A stretch of 64,000 bases of DNA. Origin: Rhodoferax sp. (GTDB taxonomy: Bacteria > Pseudomonadota > Gammaproteobacteria > Burkholderiales > Burkholderiaceae_C). Positions 33,439-41,735 of this stretch are shown here, piece after piece. The translations under genes were made by a program, and so were the position numbers. Under the pieces are notes generated by a model. That model was not told where the DNA came from. It ran no database searches and saw nothing but the letters and a program-made list of their open reading frames with translations. Numbering within the stretch: the first letter of the stretch is position 1; each line of letters begins with the position of its first letter. The stretch is taken from the NCBI GenBank assembly GCA_013791765.1, contig VMTC01000074.1, positions 62,001 through 126,000 on the forward strand, given 5' to 3'.

Positions 33439-34683
33439 TTAGGCGTGAACCTTGAACCCGTCGGCGTACTTCTTCGGGTCCTTGCCGTCCCAGACCACGC
33501 CGTCGATCAACTTGCTGGTGCGCATCAGCTCTTTGGGCTCAGGCGTCTTGCTGGCTGTGGCTGCGTCCTTGTAAAGGTCGATCTGGTTGATCTGCTTGGC
33601 CACTGCCAGGTAATCCGGGTGGTCCTTGAGCAAGCCCCAGCGCTTGTGCTGCGTCAGAAACCACATGCCGTCTGACAGGTAGGGGAAGTTGACCGCGCCG
33701 CCGTCATAGAACTTCATGTGGTTGGGGTCGTCCCAGGTTTTGCCCATGCCGTTCTGGTAGCGGCCCAGAATGCGCTGGTTGATGGCGTCCACGCTGGTGT
33801 TCACGTAAGATTTTTCGGCGATGGTTTCAGCCATCTTGTTTTTGTTCAGCAGGCTGGCGTCAATCCATTTGCTGGCTTCCAGAATGGCGGCGGTCACGGC
33901 GCGCGCCGTGTTGGGGTATTTCTTCACAAACTCACCGGTAGTGCCCAGCACTTTTTCAGGGTGGTCCTTCCAGACATCCTGGCTGGTGGCGGCCGACACG
34001 CCGATCTTGTCAATGATGGCGCGGTGGTTCCAGGGCTCGCCCACGCTGAAGCCGTCCATGTTGCCGACCCGCATGTTGGCCACCATTTGCGGCGGCGGCA
34101 CGACGATGGATTTCACGTCCTTGAACGGGTTGATTCCTGCCGAGGCCAGCCAGTAGTACAGCCACATGGCGTGTGTGCCGGTGGGGAAAGTTTGTGCAAA
34201 GGTGTATTCGCGCGGCTCTTTTTTCATCAGCGCCACCAGCCCCTCAAGATTGGTGGCCCCCTTGTCGGCAATTTTCTTGGACAAGGTCAAGCCCTGTCCG
34301 TTGCGGTTGAGGGTCATCAGCACCGCCATGTCCTTCTTGGCCCCGCCCACGCCCAGATGCACGCCGTAGATCAGGCCGTAGAGCACGTGGGCAAAGTCGA
34401 GTTCGCCGGTGGAGAGTTTGTCGCGCACGCCAGCCCAGCTGGCTTCCTTGCTCGGGATGATCTTGACGCCGTATTTCTTGTCAATGCCCAGCACGCTAGC
34501 CATCACCACGCTGGCGCAGTCGGTCAGCGGGATGAATCCGATCTTGACCTCTGATTTTTCCGGGGCATCTGAGCCGCCAGCATAGACGGCGGCGCGCAGC
34601 GCCGGGCTGATGCCGATGGCGCCAACGGCAGCGGTCTGCAGCACTGCGCGGCGGTTGAGGCTGGATTTGAGAAAGTCAGTCAT
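33439..34683 (-). CDS. nrtA: Nitrate ABC transporter substrate-binding protein
   Basis: The product is 414 residues and belongs to the NrtA/CmpA family of periplasmic nitrate/bicarbonate receptors. The N-terminus has a twin-arginine export signal (LNRRAVLQTAAVGAIGIS). The family pattern is in KIGFIPLTDCASVVMAS, the GELDFAHVLYGLIYGVHLGV stretch and GNMDGFSVGEPWN. It is the first gene after the regulated leader. Downstream genes (permease, ATPase, nitrite and nitrate reductases) fix the substrate as nitrate rather than bicarbonate or a sulfonate. Confidence 0.94.
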   Translation of the reverse strand: MTDFLKSSLNRRAVLQTAAVGAIGISPALRAAVYAGGSDAPEKSEVKIGFIPLTDCASVVMASVLGIDKKYGVKIIPSKEASWAGVRDKLSTGELDFAHVLYGLIYGVHLGVGGAKKDMAVLMTLNRNGQGLTLSKKIADKGATNLEGLVALMKKEPREYTFAQTFPTGTHAMWLYYWLASAGINPFKDVKSIVVPPPQMVANMRVGNMDGFSVGEPWNHRAIIDKIGVSAATSQDVWKDHPEKVLGTTGEFVKKYPNTARAVTAAILEASKWIDASLLNKNKMAETIAEKSYVNTSVDAINQRILGRYQNGMGKTWDDPNHMKFYDGGAVNFPYLSDGMWFLTQHKRWGLLKDHPDYLAVAKQINQIDLYKDAATASKTPEPKELMRTSKLIDGVVWDGKDPKKYADGFKVHA

Positions 34684-34704
34684 GGCACAACTCCTGGTAG
34701 ATAG

Positions 34705-34773
34705 AAAAAAAAGGCGTCCTCACCCGGCTGACAAGCGATTGATTGATCGCTGCCTGCGGGTGGGGACGCCTTT
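34705..34773 (-). terminator. Leader terminator before nrtA
   Basis: On the minus strand the arm AAAGGCGTCCCCACCCG pairs with CGGGTGAGGACGCCTTT after a loop of about 30 nt, and is followed by a run of U (A at 34705-34712 on the plus strand). It sits between two hexaloop hairpins and the nrtA start, the expected place for an attenuator controlled by an ANTAR protein. Confidence 0.88.
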
Positions 34774-34787
34774 GTCCTGGTTTGAAC

Positions 34788-34815
34788 CGACTTCGCCCGC
34801 CGTTGGAAGAAGTCG
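34788..34815 (-). promoter_or_regulatory. Leader hairpin 2 with hexaloop AACGGC
   Basis: An 11-bp stem with one mismatch and one wobble closes a six-base loop AACGGC. It has A at loop position 1 and G at position 4, the pattern known for ANTAR-protein RNA targets. It lies 3 nt after hairpin 1 and 14 nt before the terminator. Confidence 0.75.
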
Positions 34816-34818
34816 ATT

Positions 34819-34840
34819 GCGAGACCCTCTTCGGTCTTGC
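34819..34840 (-). promoter_or_regulatory. Leader hairpin 1 with hexaloop GAAGAG
   Basis: The stem GCAAGACC / GGTCTCGC (one mismatch) closes the six-base loop GAAGAG. G is at position 4 but position 1 is G, not A. The hairpin begins at the predicted transcription start. Together with hairpin 2 it forms the tandem two-hairpin target of NasT/NasR-type antiterminators. Confidence 0.65.
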
Positions 34841-34849
34841 TTCTATCTA

Positions 34850-34865
34850 TGCAAGGTGTGTGCCA
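34850..34865 (-). promoter_or_regulatory. Sigma54 (-24/-12) promoter for the nrt-nir-nas operon
   Basis: The minus strand reads TGGCACACACCTTGCA, a full match to the TGGCAC-N5-TTGCA consensus of RpoN promoters. The expected start is about 34840, at the first base of leader hairpin 1. Nitrogen control through NtrC is therefore likely. Confidence 0.85.
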
Positions 34866-34889
34866 GATTTATGACCTATTCAAATTAAT

Positions 34890-34945
34890 TAATATTGATA
34901 GCAATAAGTCCAATAGATACGTGGGCTAGAGGCCAATTTTGTCAT
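34890..34945 (+). repeat. Family Q repeat, copy 5
   Basis: It shares ATAGATACGTGGGCTAGAGG and CCAATTTTGTC with the other copies; the left half (TTGATAGCAATAAGTCC) is more diverged. It sits between the putative NtrC site and the sigma54 promoter. Confidence 0.65.
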
Positions 34946-34969
34946 CATTTGTTGGCAAAACGGGGCAGG

Positions 34970-34984
34970 GCACCAGTTTTGTGC
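34970..34984. promoter_or_regulatory. Putative NtrC enhancer site
   Basis: GCACCAGTTTTGTGC fits the NtrC consensus GCACCA-N3-TGGTGC with one mismatch. A further half-site GCACCA lies at 34987-34992. It is about 105 bp upstream of the sigma54 promoter, a normal distance for an enhancer. Confidence 0.55.
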
Positions 34985-34995
34985 AGCGCACCAAA

Positions 34996-35643
34996 TCAGG
35001 CCAACAAATCCGCCACATCGAGCATGCGCTGCGCCACATCGGCCAGTTTCAGGCCTTTGTCCATGGCGGTCTTGCGCATTTTCTTGAAGGCCGCGTCTTC
35101 GCTCAAGCCCTGGCGCTGCATCAACAGGCCCTTGGCGCGCTCGATCAGCTTGCGGTCCTTGAGCTCCGCGCTGACCTCAATCAGTTCACTTTGGGTGCTG
35201 GCCAGTGTTTGCAGCAGCGCTTGCTCATGCGCAAAGCGGGCCAGCGCCACGTCCAGAATCGGGCGAATGCGCTCGGGCGACAAGCCCGCCACGATGTAGG
35301 CCGAGACGCCAGCAGCGACCGCATTTTTCACGTCGCGGGGGTCGCCGTCATTGGTGAACATCACAATGGCGCGGCGCGCGTCGCGCGTGGCCATCACCAC
35401 ATGTTCCAGCGCGTCGCGCGCATCGCTTTCGGCATCCACGATGATAAGGTCGGGTTGCAACTGGGCAATGCGCTCGGCCAGGAACACGTCGGCGGGCAGA
35501 CTGGCGACCAGGTTGAAGCCGTTTTCCAGCAGGCCAATGCGCAAGCTGCGCGAGCGCTCGCCTTGAGAAACAGCTTGCTCATCTTCAGGATTGGCAATGT
35601 CCAGATCGGGGGCAACAACGACGATACGCAGTGGGGGAGTCAT
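34996..35643 (-). CDS. nasT: ANTAR-domain response regulator NasT
   Basis: The product is 215 residues: a receiver-like domain (about 1-120, IVVVAPDLDIANPEDEQAVS, then LIIVDAESDARDALEHV) and a C-terminal ANTAR RNA-binding domain (about 145-205, ELSAELKDRKLIERAKGLL-type pattern, here EVSAELKDRKLIERAKGLLM followed by QRQGLSEDAAFKKMRKTAMD). This AmiR/NasR-type architecture binds tandem hexaloop hairpins and prevents termination. The gene lies directly upstream of the nrt operon leader, which has such hairpins. No nasS sensor gene is seen next to it, which is unusual because NasS often pairs with NasT. Confidence 0.92.
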   Translation of the reverse strand: MTPPLRIVVVAPDLDIANPEDEQAVSQGERSRSLRIGLLENGFNLVASLPADVFLAERIAQLQPDLIIVDAESDARDALEHVVMATRDARRAIVMFTNDGDPRDVKNAVAAGVSAYIVAGLSPERIRPILDVALARFAHEQALLQTLASTQSELIEVSAELKDRKLIERAKGLLMQRQGLSEDAAFKKMRKTAMDKGLKLADVAQRMLDVADLLA

Positions 35644-35700
35644 GCGGTAAATTAATGCAAGATTCGCGCCACTGCGCAGGGCTTCAAACCAGGACGGCTG

Positions 35701-37353
35701 TCAGGGTGCGATCTTGCGCTTGAGCGCCCGGGCAATCGGCTGCGGCAGATTGGCCAGCGACTGCAACAAATGCGGCAACACACGCAGTTTTAGCCCGGTC
35801 AAGCTCGGGGGCACGATGGCCTCAATGAGGTGCGGGCCCGGTGTGCGCAGTGCGTGCTCGAATGCCGCCAGAAACTCCTCGGTGGTCGTGGCGCGCCTGG
35901 AGGCCACCCCCATGCCTTCACCCAGGCGCACAAAATCAATCGGCGGCGTGCGCAGGTCGAGTTGGGCTTTGGCCTTGTCGCTGGCGCCGACCGCGCCCAC
36001 GCGCTGCAACTCGACGTTGAGGATGGCGTAGGAGCGGTTGTTGAAAATGATGTTGATGACATCAAGCTTCTCGCGCGCTTGTGTCCACAAAGCCTGGAGG
36101 GTGTACATGGCCGAGCCATCACCGGCCAGCGCAATCACCTTGCGATCCGGGCAGGCAATGGCCGCGCCCACGGCGCTCGGCAGGCCCTGGCCAATGGCGC
36201 CGCCCGTGAGCGTGAGCACATCGTGGCGCGGCGCGCCTGCGGTGTACATCGCCAGCATGATGCCGGAGGTCTGCGCTTCGTCCACGAGGATGGCGTTCTC
36301 CGGCATGAGCTGGCCAATGGCCTTGCAGACCTTGTCGGCGGTGAATTTGCCGCGCGGCAGCCCCGGGCGCTTCGGTACTTGCAGGACGGGTGTGGCTTGA
36401 TCGGCTTTGAGAGCCTTGGACAACTTGTCCAGACTACCGGTCACGTCCTGCGTGTACAACGCCAGGGTGTGCAGCTGGCAGCCATCGGGCACCAGGTAGC
36501 TCTTTTTGCCGGGGTAGGCGAAGAATGACACCGGCGCCTTGGCATCGACCAGGATCAGGTGGTCCAGCCCGGCCAACTGCACCGACGCCAGTTCGGCCAG
36601 ATAAGCAATACGCTCCACCGGCGGCAAGCCGGCCCCGCGCTCCAGGCGCGTGGGGAAGACCTCGGCAAACAGCTTGGCACCGGTTTGGGCGGCAATGCGG
36701 GCCAGCACCATCAGGGCGGGGGCACGCAGGGCGCGGCCCCCCAGCAGGATGGCCTTTTTGCCTTGGCCCTGCAGCGCTTGGGCAATGGCTGCCACGGTGG
36801 CGTCGTCCACCGCCATGGGCGCAGTGATGACGGGTGGCGCTGCGGGCACGCCGCCTTCGCCCCACGACACATCGGCCGGCAGGATCAGCGTGGCGACCTG
36901 CCCCGGAAGGCCCATGCTGGCGCCAATGGCCTCGGCCGCGTCTTTGCACAGGTCCTGCGTGCTTTTGGCGGTGCGGACCCAGGGCGACACATTGCGCGCC
37001 ACGGTTTCAATATCCGACTGCAACTGTGCGTCGTACTGCACGTGGTGGGTGGCATGGTCACCCACGATGTTGAGGATCGGCACCCGGCCCTTGCGTGCGT
37101 TGTGCAGGTTGGCCAGGCCGTTGCCCAGGCCGCAACCCAGGTGCAAGAGCGTGGCGGCGGGCTTGTCCGCCATGCGGCCGTAACCGTCGGCGGCGCCAGT
37201 GGCCACGCCCTCAAACAAGGCCAGCACCGCGCGCATTTTGGGCACGCCATCAAGCGCGGCCACGAAGTGCATCTCGGAGGTGCCGGGGTTGGTGAAGCAC
37301 ACTTCGATGCCAGCGTCGGCCAGGGTGTGCAAAAGGGCTTGGGCTCCGTTCAT
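35701..37353 (-). CDS. TPP-dependent enzyme, acetolactate synthase large-subunit family
   Basis: The product is 550 residues of the thiamine diphosphate enzyme superfamily. The catalytic Glu lies in LALFEGVATGAADGYGRM, preceded by CFTNPGTSEMHFVAALDG. The cofactor-binding motif is LAGDGSAMYTLQALWTQ ... INIIFNNRSY. It is of the type annotated as 'acetolactate synthase large subunit' (IlvX-like), but lacks a small subunit gene nearby and differs from biosynthetic IlvB, so benzoylformate-decarboxylase or related activity is possible. It is the second gene after an FAD-dependent dehydrogenase (41-bp gap), so a catabolic pair is likely. The substrate is unknown. Confidence 0.85.
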   Translation of the reverse strand: MNGAQALLHTLADAGIEVCFTNPGTSEMHFVAALDGVPKMRAVLALFEGVATGAADGYGRMADKPAATLLHLGCGLGNGLANLHNARKGRVPILNIVGDHATHHVQYDAQLQSDIETVARNVSPWVRTAKSTQDLCKDAAEAIGASMGLPGQVATLILPADVSWGEGGVPAAPPVITAPMAVDDATVAAIAQALQGQGKKAILLGGRALRAPALMVLARIAAQTGAKLFAEVFPTRLERGAGLPPVERIAYLAELASVQLAGLDHLILVDAKAPVSFFAYPGKKSYLVPDGCQLHTLALYTQDVTGSLDKLSKALKADQATPVLQVPKRPGLPRGKFTADKVCKAIGQLMPENAILVDEAQTSGIMLAMYTAGAPRHDVLTLTGGAIGQGLPSAVGAAIACPDRKVIALAGDGSAMYTLQALWTQAREKLDVINIIFNNRSYAILNVELQRVGAVGASDKAKAQLDLRTPPIDFVRLGEGMGVASRRATTTEEFLAAFEHALRTPGPHLIEAIVPPSLTGLKLRVLPHLLQSLANLPQPIARALKRKIAP

Positions 37354-37394
37354 TGGGTCTCCTCAGAATTTTTGTAGGGAAATGCTCACAGGCC

Positions 37395-39014
37395 TCAGAG
37401 ACCGCGACCGGCAATGATGGAACGCGCCGCAGCACGCGCCGTGAGAATGCAGCCGGGCAGAAAGGTGCCTTCCAGCGAACGTTTGCCACTGGCACCGCCG
37501 CCGCCAAAGCCCGCCGCCTCGCCCACGCAGTACAAGCCCGGCATGGCTTGGCCTGCAGTATTGAGCACGCGGCTTTGCAGATCGGTCTGCAGGCCGCCCA
37601 GACTTTTGCGGGTAATGAGTTGCATCTGGATGGCAATATACGGCCCGGCGCCGGGCTTTTGCAGGGGCGCCGGTTTGCAGGTGCGCAGTTTGTCCGGCCC
37701 CCAGTGGCGCGCGTGCTCGATGCGGCGAATCTGGTCGTCGTTGACCACGGAATCACCGCGCGAGAAGTTGGCATCGAACGTGTCGGCGGTGGCTTGCAGC
37801 ACCTCGGGTTTCACGTCCTGCGTGCCGGCCAACGCGTTCATCTTGGCGGCCAATCCGGCCAGCGTGTCATCCACCAAAAAGTGCTTGCTCTGGGCGGCCA
37901 TTTGCTTGACCAGACGGTGGTTGCCCAGCAGGGTTTCCTTGAGGAACAGGGCGAACTGCAAATCGCGGATGCGCTGGTTGTGCTCGGCACCAGAGATGGC
38001 GAACTCCTTGACGGCGATGCGCCAGTTCATCAGATGGCAGGTGTAGGGCTTGTCTTGCGCTGCGACGCGCTGGCACAAGTCGTGGGTGTCAAAGCTGGTG
38101 ACCAGCGGCTGTGGGCCGATGCGCTCCCCCTTGTGGTTAAGCCACAGCGCTGATTTGCAGGGAATGGTCGACAGCCCATGGCCCTCGAAGTGCGGCTGCG
38201 GGTGGGGAAAGCCGGCGGCATAGTTCCACATTTCGCCCGCATGGGTGATGTTCCCGCCCAACCCTGCCACCAGGTGGTGCAGCTTGCCATCGGCAAACGG
38301 GTGGGCACCGTTCAACATGGTGGCCGGCAGAGGGCGGCTCTTGACCCAATTGGCGCGCGCCTCTGCGTGGCTGCCGTTGATGCCGCCCATGGCCAGCACC
38401 ACCGCCTGCGCGCTGAAACGCACCTCCTCGCCCGTGGCTTGGTTGATGCCGGTAGCACCAGTGACTGTGCCGTTCTGTGCGTCCAACGCGGTGATGCGAT
38501 GACGGCTGAGCAGCGTCAAACGCTGGCCCGTGCTGGCCTGTTGCATCACTTCGATCATGCGCAACGTGAGGTGGCGCGAGGTGCCCCACACCACGTGGTA
38601 ACGCGGCAGGGTGTTGCCGTCGCCTTGCATGCCACGCTCTACCCAGTTGACGGCTGGCATGAACTTCAGGCCGTGGTCGATCACCCAGTCGTACACCTGT
38701 TCGCGCGAGTGCTGCACGTAATAGCTGGCCCACTGGCGCGGCAGCACATCGTCCGCACCGAGTTCGCCAAAGCGCAGCCAATCGGCCAGGGCTAATTCGG
38801 GTGAATCCTTGAGCTTCATGCGCCGCTGCAGCGGCGTATCCACCAGCGCCATGCCGCCAACGGCCCACAGCGCCAGACCGCCCAGGCGCTCGGGTGTGTC
38901 GCGGTCTACCAGCGTGACGCTTTTGCCCGCACGCAAACACTCGATGGCTGCCACGATACCGGCCAGGCCACCGCCAATCACCAGCACATCGGATTGAACA
39001 TAGGGGGAAGTCAT
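37395..39014 (-). CDS. FAD-dependent dehydrogenase (fumarate-reductase/ketosteroid-dehydrogenase type)
   Basis: The product is 539 residues with an N-terminal Rossmann FAD motif VLVIGGGLAGIVAAIECLRA and a second FAD contact near the C-terminus (LYCVGEAAGFGGGGASGKRS). The body fits the FAD_binding_2 family that includes 3-ketosteroid dehydrogenases and flavocytochrome fumarate reductases. It has no heme or signal peptide, so it is cytoplasmic. The gene is divergent from a disrupted AraC regulator gene and upstream of the TPP enzyme. The pair may degrade a cyclic ketone or keto acid; this is inference from context. Confidence 0.85.
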   Translation of the reverse strand: MTSPYVQSDVLVIGGGLAGIVAAIECLRAGKSVTLVDRDTPERLGGLALWAVGGMALVDTPLQRRMKLKDSPELALADWLRFGELGADDVLPRQWASYYVQHSREQVYDWVIDHGLKFMPAVNWVERGMQGDGNTLPRYHVVWGTSRHLTLRMIEVMQQASTGQRLTLLSRHRITALDAQNGTVTGATGINQATGEEVRFSAQAVVLAMGGINGSHAEARANWVKSRPLPATMLNGAHPFADGKLHHLVAGLGGNITHAGEMWNYAAGFPHPQPHFEGHGLSTIPCKSALWLNHKGERIGPQPLVTSFDTHDLCQRVAAQDKPYTCHLMNWRIAVKEFAISGAEHNQRIRDLQFALFLKETLLGNHRLVKQMAAQSKHFLVDDTLAGLAAKMNALAGTQDVKPEVLQATADTFDANFSRGDSVVNDDQIRRIEHARHWGPDKLRTCKPAPLQKPGAGPYIAIQMQLITRKSLGGLQTDLQSRVLNTAGQAMPGLYCVGEAAGFGGGGASGKRSLEGTFLPGCILTARAAARSIIAGRGL

Positions 39015-39108
39015 GCAACAGGGCTCCTCGGTTGAAGCGCAAGGGCTGAATTAAAGGCGCAACGATAGCCGCTTATCATGGCGAACCCCTTGACTTCAGG
39101 AGCCATCC

Positions 39109-40122
39109 ATGTTGACCGCACAAGCCAGTGTTTCCATAAGCTGGATCAACACCGTGCTCGCTGCCGCCGAACGCCATGGCTTGAGCCGTACGCAAGTGCT
39201 GGCCCACGCGGGGGTGGGTGCCCAGCAATTGGCCGACTAGCGCTGGCCCATCGACGACATCACCCGGCTGTGGCGCGCTTGCGCCGAGCTGACCCAGGAC
39301 CCCGGCTTTGGCCTCAACGCTGGTAGCCTGGTGGGGCCGGCCAGCTTCAACGTGGTGAGCTTCATCTTTCAGTCATCGTCCACGCTGCGCGAGGCGATTG
39401 CGCTGGTGCAAAAGTTTCAGCGACTGATCAGCGACGGCGGGCGCTTCCAGCTCTTGAGCGGCGACTTGACAAGCTGGCTGATTTACCACCCCCAGCAAGG
39501 CGAGCTGGCCTTTAGACCGCACCAGATCGAAGCCGTGCTGGCGGCGGTGGTGAGCTTCAGCCGCTGGGTCAGTGACCACGCTTTTGTTCCGGCGCGGGTG
39601 CAGTTCAGCCACAAGCAACTGGGGCAGCTGGCGGGCTACCAAACGGTGTTTCAAACCGGGGTGGATTTCAACCAGGCGTTCAGCGGCCTGCAACTGGACA
39701 ACACCTTGCTGGACCGAGCCCTGCCGCAGGCCGACACGCAGCTGGCCGCCATGCACCGCGAATATGCGGCGGCGCGCCTGTCCGCCCTGAGCGCCACCCC
39801 GAACTTCTCGGCCCAGGTGCGCCACTGGCTGGGGGCGAACCTGGCGAGCGGGGTGCTGGAGCGTTCGGCCGCCGCCGAGCAGTTTGGCTTGAGCGACCGG
39901 ATGTTTGCCCGCCGTCTGCAGAGCCAGGGCCTGAGTTACACCGATGTGGTGGATGCTGTGCGCAAGGAGGCCGCGTGCACTGCGGTGGCCGACACCGATG
40001 ACACCTTTGTCGACATTTCCCAGCGCCTGGGCTTCTCGCAGGCCAGTGCGTTCAATCGGGCCTTCAAACGCTGGACGGGAAGTAGCCCCGGCGAGTGGCG
40101 GACTACGCGGCAAAGTCAATAA
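39109..40122 (+). pseudogene. AraC family regulator gene interrupted by an amber codon
   Basis: The frame starts at ATG 39109 (MLTAQASVSISWINTVLAAA...) and is homologous in style to AraC regulators with an arabinose-binding-like N-terminal domain. It is interrupted at codon 44 by TAG (39238-39240) and then continues in the same frame without further damage to 40122 (RWPIDDITRLWRACAELTQD directly after the stop). The C-terminal part has a complete double helix-turn-helix (SAAAEQFGLSDRMFARRLQS, and DISQRLGFSQASAFNRAFKR). Apart from the one codon nothing looks decayed, so this is a recent mutation, a sequencing error or a read-through gene. The divergent FAD dehydrogenase is the probable target. 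It would be about 337 residues. Confidence 0.85.
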
Positions 40123-40130
40123 GTTTTGCA

Positions 40131-40190
40131 GTAATTTTTATAGCTGCTTACTCAGTATCCGTGCGGGCTAGAGGCTTTTTTTGCTTGTAA
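40131..40190 (+). repeat. Family Q tail repeat, copy 6
   Basis: It reads TATAGCTGCTTACTCAGTAT then CGTGCGGGCTAGAGGC and TTTTTTTGCTTG. It starts 8 bp after the AraC stop, in the gene's direction. The T-run at its end might also help termination. Confidence 0.8.
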
Positions 40191-40249
40191 TTCAGGCGCA
40201 CCTACAGGTGAGACCAAGCGCTCTACCAAGGAGTTCGCGATGATGCGCT

Positions 40250-40660
40250 TTAGCGCAGGCCGGTGCCGCTGGCCTGGTCTGCGCGCTCAATCAGCTCGAT
40301 CTTGTAGCCATCAGGGTCGGTGACAAAGGCAATGACCGTGCTGCCGCCTTTAACGGGACCAGCTTCACGCGTGACCTGGCCGCCGGCGGCCCGGATCTGT
40401 TCACAAGCAGCGCGGCAGTCAGGCACGGCGAGCGCCAGGTGGCCAAAGGCGCTGCCCATCTCGTAGGACTCGACGCCCCAGTTGTAGGTGAGCTCAATCT
40501 CGGCATGCTCCGGGTTGCTGCCAAAGCCGACGAAAGCCAGCGAATACTTGTATTCAGGGTTTTCCGAAGTGCGTAAGAGCTTCATGCCCAAGACCTGGGT
40601 GTAGAAGTCGATCGATCGTTGCAGGTTGCCAACGCGCAGCATGGTGTGGAGGAATCTCAT
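40250..40660 (-). CDS. gloA: Lactoylglutathione lyase (glyoxalase I)
   Basis: The product is 136 residues and fits GloA, which converts the hemithioacetal of methylglyoxal and glutathione to lactoylglutathione. The metal ligands His5 ([10 protein letters not shown]), Glu in HAEIELTYN, His in AFGHLALAV and Glu in KIELIE are present. The start at 40660 matches the family; an upstream ATG at 40696 is less likely. The gene is single, minus-strand, and lies downstream of the phaP terminator. Confidence 0.95.
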   Translation of the reverse strand: MRFLHTMLRVGNLQRSIDFYTQVLGMKLLRTSENPEYKYSLAFVGFGSNPEHAEIELTYNWGVESYEMGSAFGHLALAVPDCRAACEQIRAAGGQVTREAGPVKGGSTVIAFVTDPDGYKIELIERADQASGTGLR

Positions 40661-40737
40661 ACTTTGGATTATGTCGCAACGCCCGGGCGCTGCCACCTCA
40701 CGGTGGCTTGGACCGGTTGCCAGAAGGGCGAGGACCC

Positions 40738-40771
40738 AAAAAAAAGGGCTGATCTTGCGACCAGCCCTTAA
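40738..40771 (-). terminator. Intrinsic terminator after phaP
   Basis: On the minus strand AAGGGCTG pairs with CAGCCCTT, extended by TC/GA over a mismatch, with a 4-nt loop, and is followed by a run of U (A at 40738-40745). It lies about 170 bp after the phaP stop. Confidence 0.85.
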
Positions 40772-40944
40772 GGAGTCCCTGAACCAGTAGGTTTCGAAAG
40801 GACCCGAGGAGACAACCAGTAAGAAACTACTTGTTTCTCAAAAATCTAACTTGGGTCAAGTATCTCAGGGTTTGCCCTAAGTTTTGTAGAGATATCGCTC
40901 CAGAAGGGAGTTTTATCTTCAACTGACTTCACCCGAATGTGGAA

Positions 40945-41487
40945 TTAACGCTTTTTGCCAGCGGGCTTGGCGGAATTCACAGCGGTCGCGGAGACAGCGT
41001 TGAAGTTGGCTTCGGCCACTTCGGTGGCTTGTTGCACAGCTTTTTGCACTGATTCCAGCGCATTGCTGGCCGCAGCGACGGCACTTTTCATGACTGCAAC
41101 AGCAGACTCGGAGCCAGCCGGTGCATTTTTGGCGGCGTCTTCGACCATGCCCATAAACTTTTGTTGTGCTTCGGCAGCCTGGCCTTCGAAAGCCTTGCTC
41201 ATTTCAGCGGTGGAGCCGGTGGCGATGTCATACAGATGACGGCTGTAGGCAGCGGTCTTTTCAGCCAGCGGTTGCATCAGGCTCGACTGCAGGGCCAGCA
41301 GCTCTTGTGCGTCTTTGGCGCTCAGCAAGGCCTTGGCAGTTTCGCTGGTTTCGGCCAGAGCAGCTTTGGAGGCGGTCATGTTCAGTTCAACGATGCGCTC
41401 CATGCCTTCAAAGGCCTTGGTGGTCAGGCCCAACAGGGTTTCGACGTTCGCTTTTTGTGAAGCCAGGACTTGTTCGACGGTCAACAT
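40945..41487 (-). CDS. phaP: Phasin (PHA granule-associated protein)
   Basis: The product is 180 residues with the PhaP pattern: [20 protein letters not shown], then [20 protein letters not shown], and a long amphipathic helical body ending in an Ala/Lys-rich tail (SAKPAGKKR). Phasins coat PHB granules and control their size. The start at 41487 has an AAAGGAAA site. A longer frame to 42075 is ignored because it runs through the promoter. The promoter shows TATAAT and two palindromes like those bound by PhaR. The gene is 16 kb from phaCAB but belongs to the same process. Confidence 0.96.
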   Translation of the reverse strand: MLTVEQVLASQKANVETLLGLTTKAFEGMERIVELNMTASKAALAETSETAKALLSAKDAQELLALQSSLMQPLAEKTAAYSRHLYDIATGSTAEMSKAFEGQAAEAQQKFMGMVEDAAKNAPAGSESAVAVMKSAVAAASNALESVQKAVQQATEVAEANFNAVSATAVNSAKPAGKKR

Positions 41488-41554
41488 AATGATTTTCCTT
41501 TGAGAGTGAAGATAAAAAAGTATCTGCCCCGAAACCCAGTCTGGACTTGGTCGA

Positions 41555-41569
41555 TGTTGCAGTGCAGCA
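41555..41569. promoter_or_regulatory. PhaR-like operator 1 at the phaP promoter
   Basis: TGTTGCAGTGCAGCA is an imperfect palindrome (YTGC-N3-GCAR) located just downstream of the -10 box, around the expected start. A related palindrome lies 40-55 bp upstream. The TGC/GCA pattern recalls the sites of the repressor PhaR. Confidence 0.5.
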
Positions 41570-41577
41570 TGATTTGA

Positions 41578-41605
41578 ATTATAGGGAGATACCAAGCCGG
41601 TGCAA
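41578..41605 (-). promoter_or_regulatory. Sigma70-like promoter of phaP
   Basis: The minus strand has TTGCAC (41600-41605), a 16-bp spacer and a perfect TATAAT (41578-41583). It is about 90 bp upstream of the phaP start codon. Confidence 0.65.
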
Positions 41606-41611
41606 GTGATT

Positions 41612-41628
41612 TTTGCTGCGTTGCAACA
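41612..41628. promoter_or_regulatory. PhaR-like operator 2 at the phaP promoter
   Basis: TTTGCTGCGTTGCAACAA (about 41611-41628) contains YTGC-N3-GCAR with matching TTG/CAA flanks, a 17-bp dyad. It lies just upstream of the -35 box. Confidence 0.5.
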
Positions 41629-41735
41629 ATTTAGTACAAGAATTCTAAAAAGCGCTGTGCCTGGCTGCTCATCATGCATTTGGCTTGAGCGCGGGTGACT
41701 CACTGCGGCGCTTGGCACTGGCAAAATCAGGCCCC

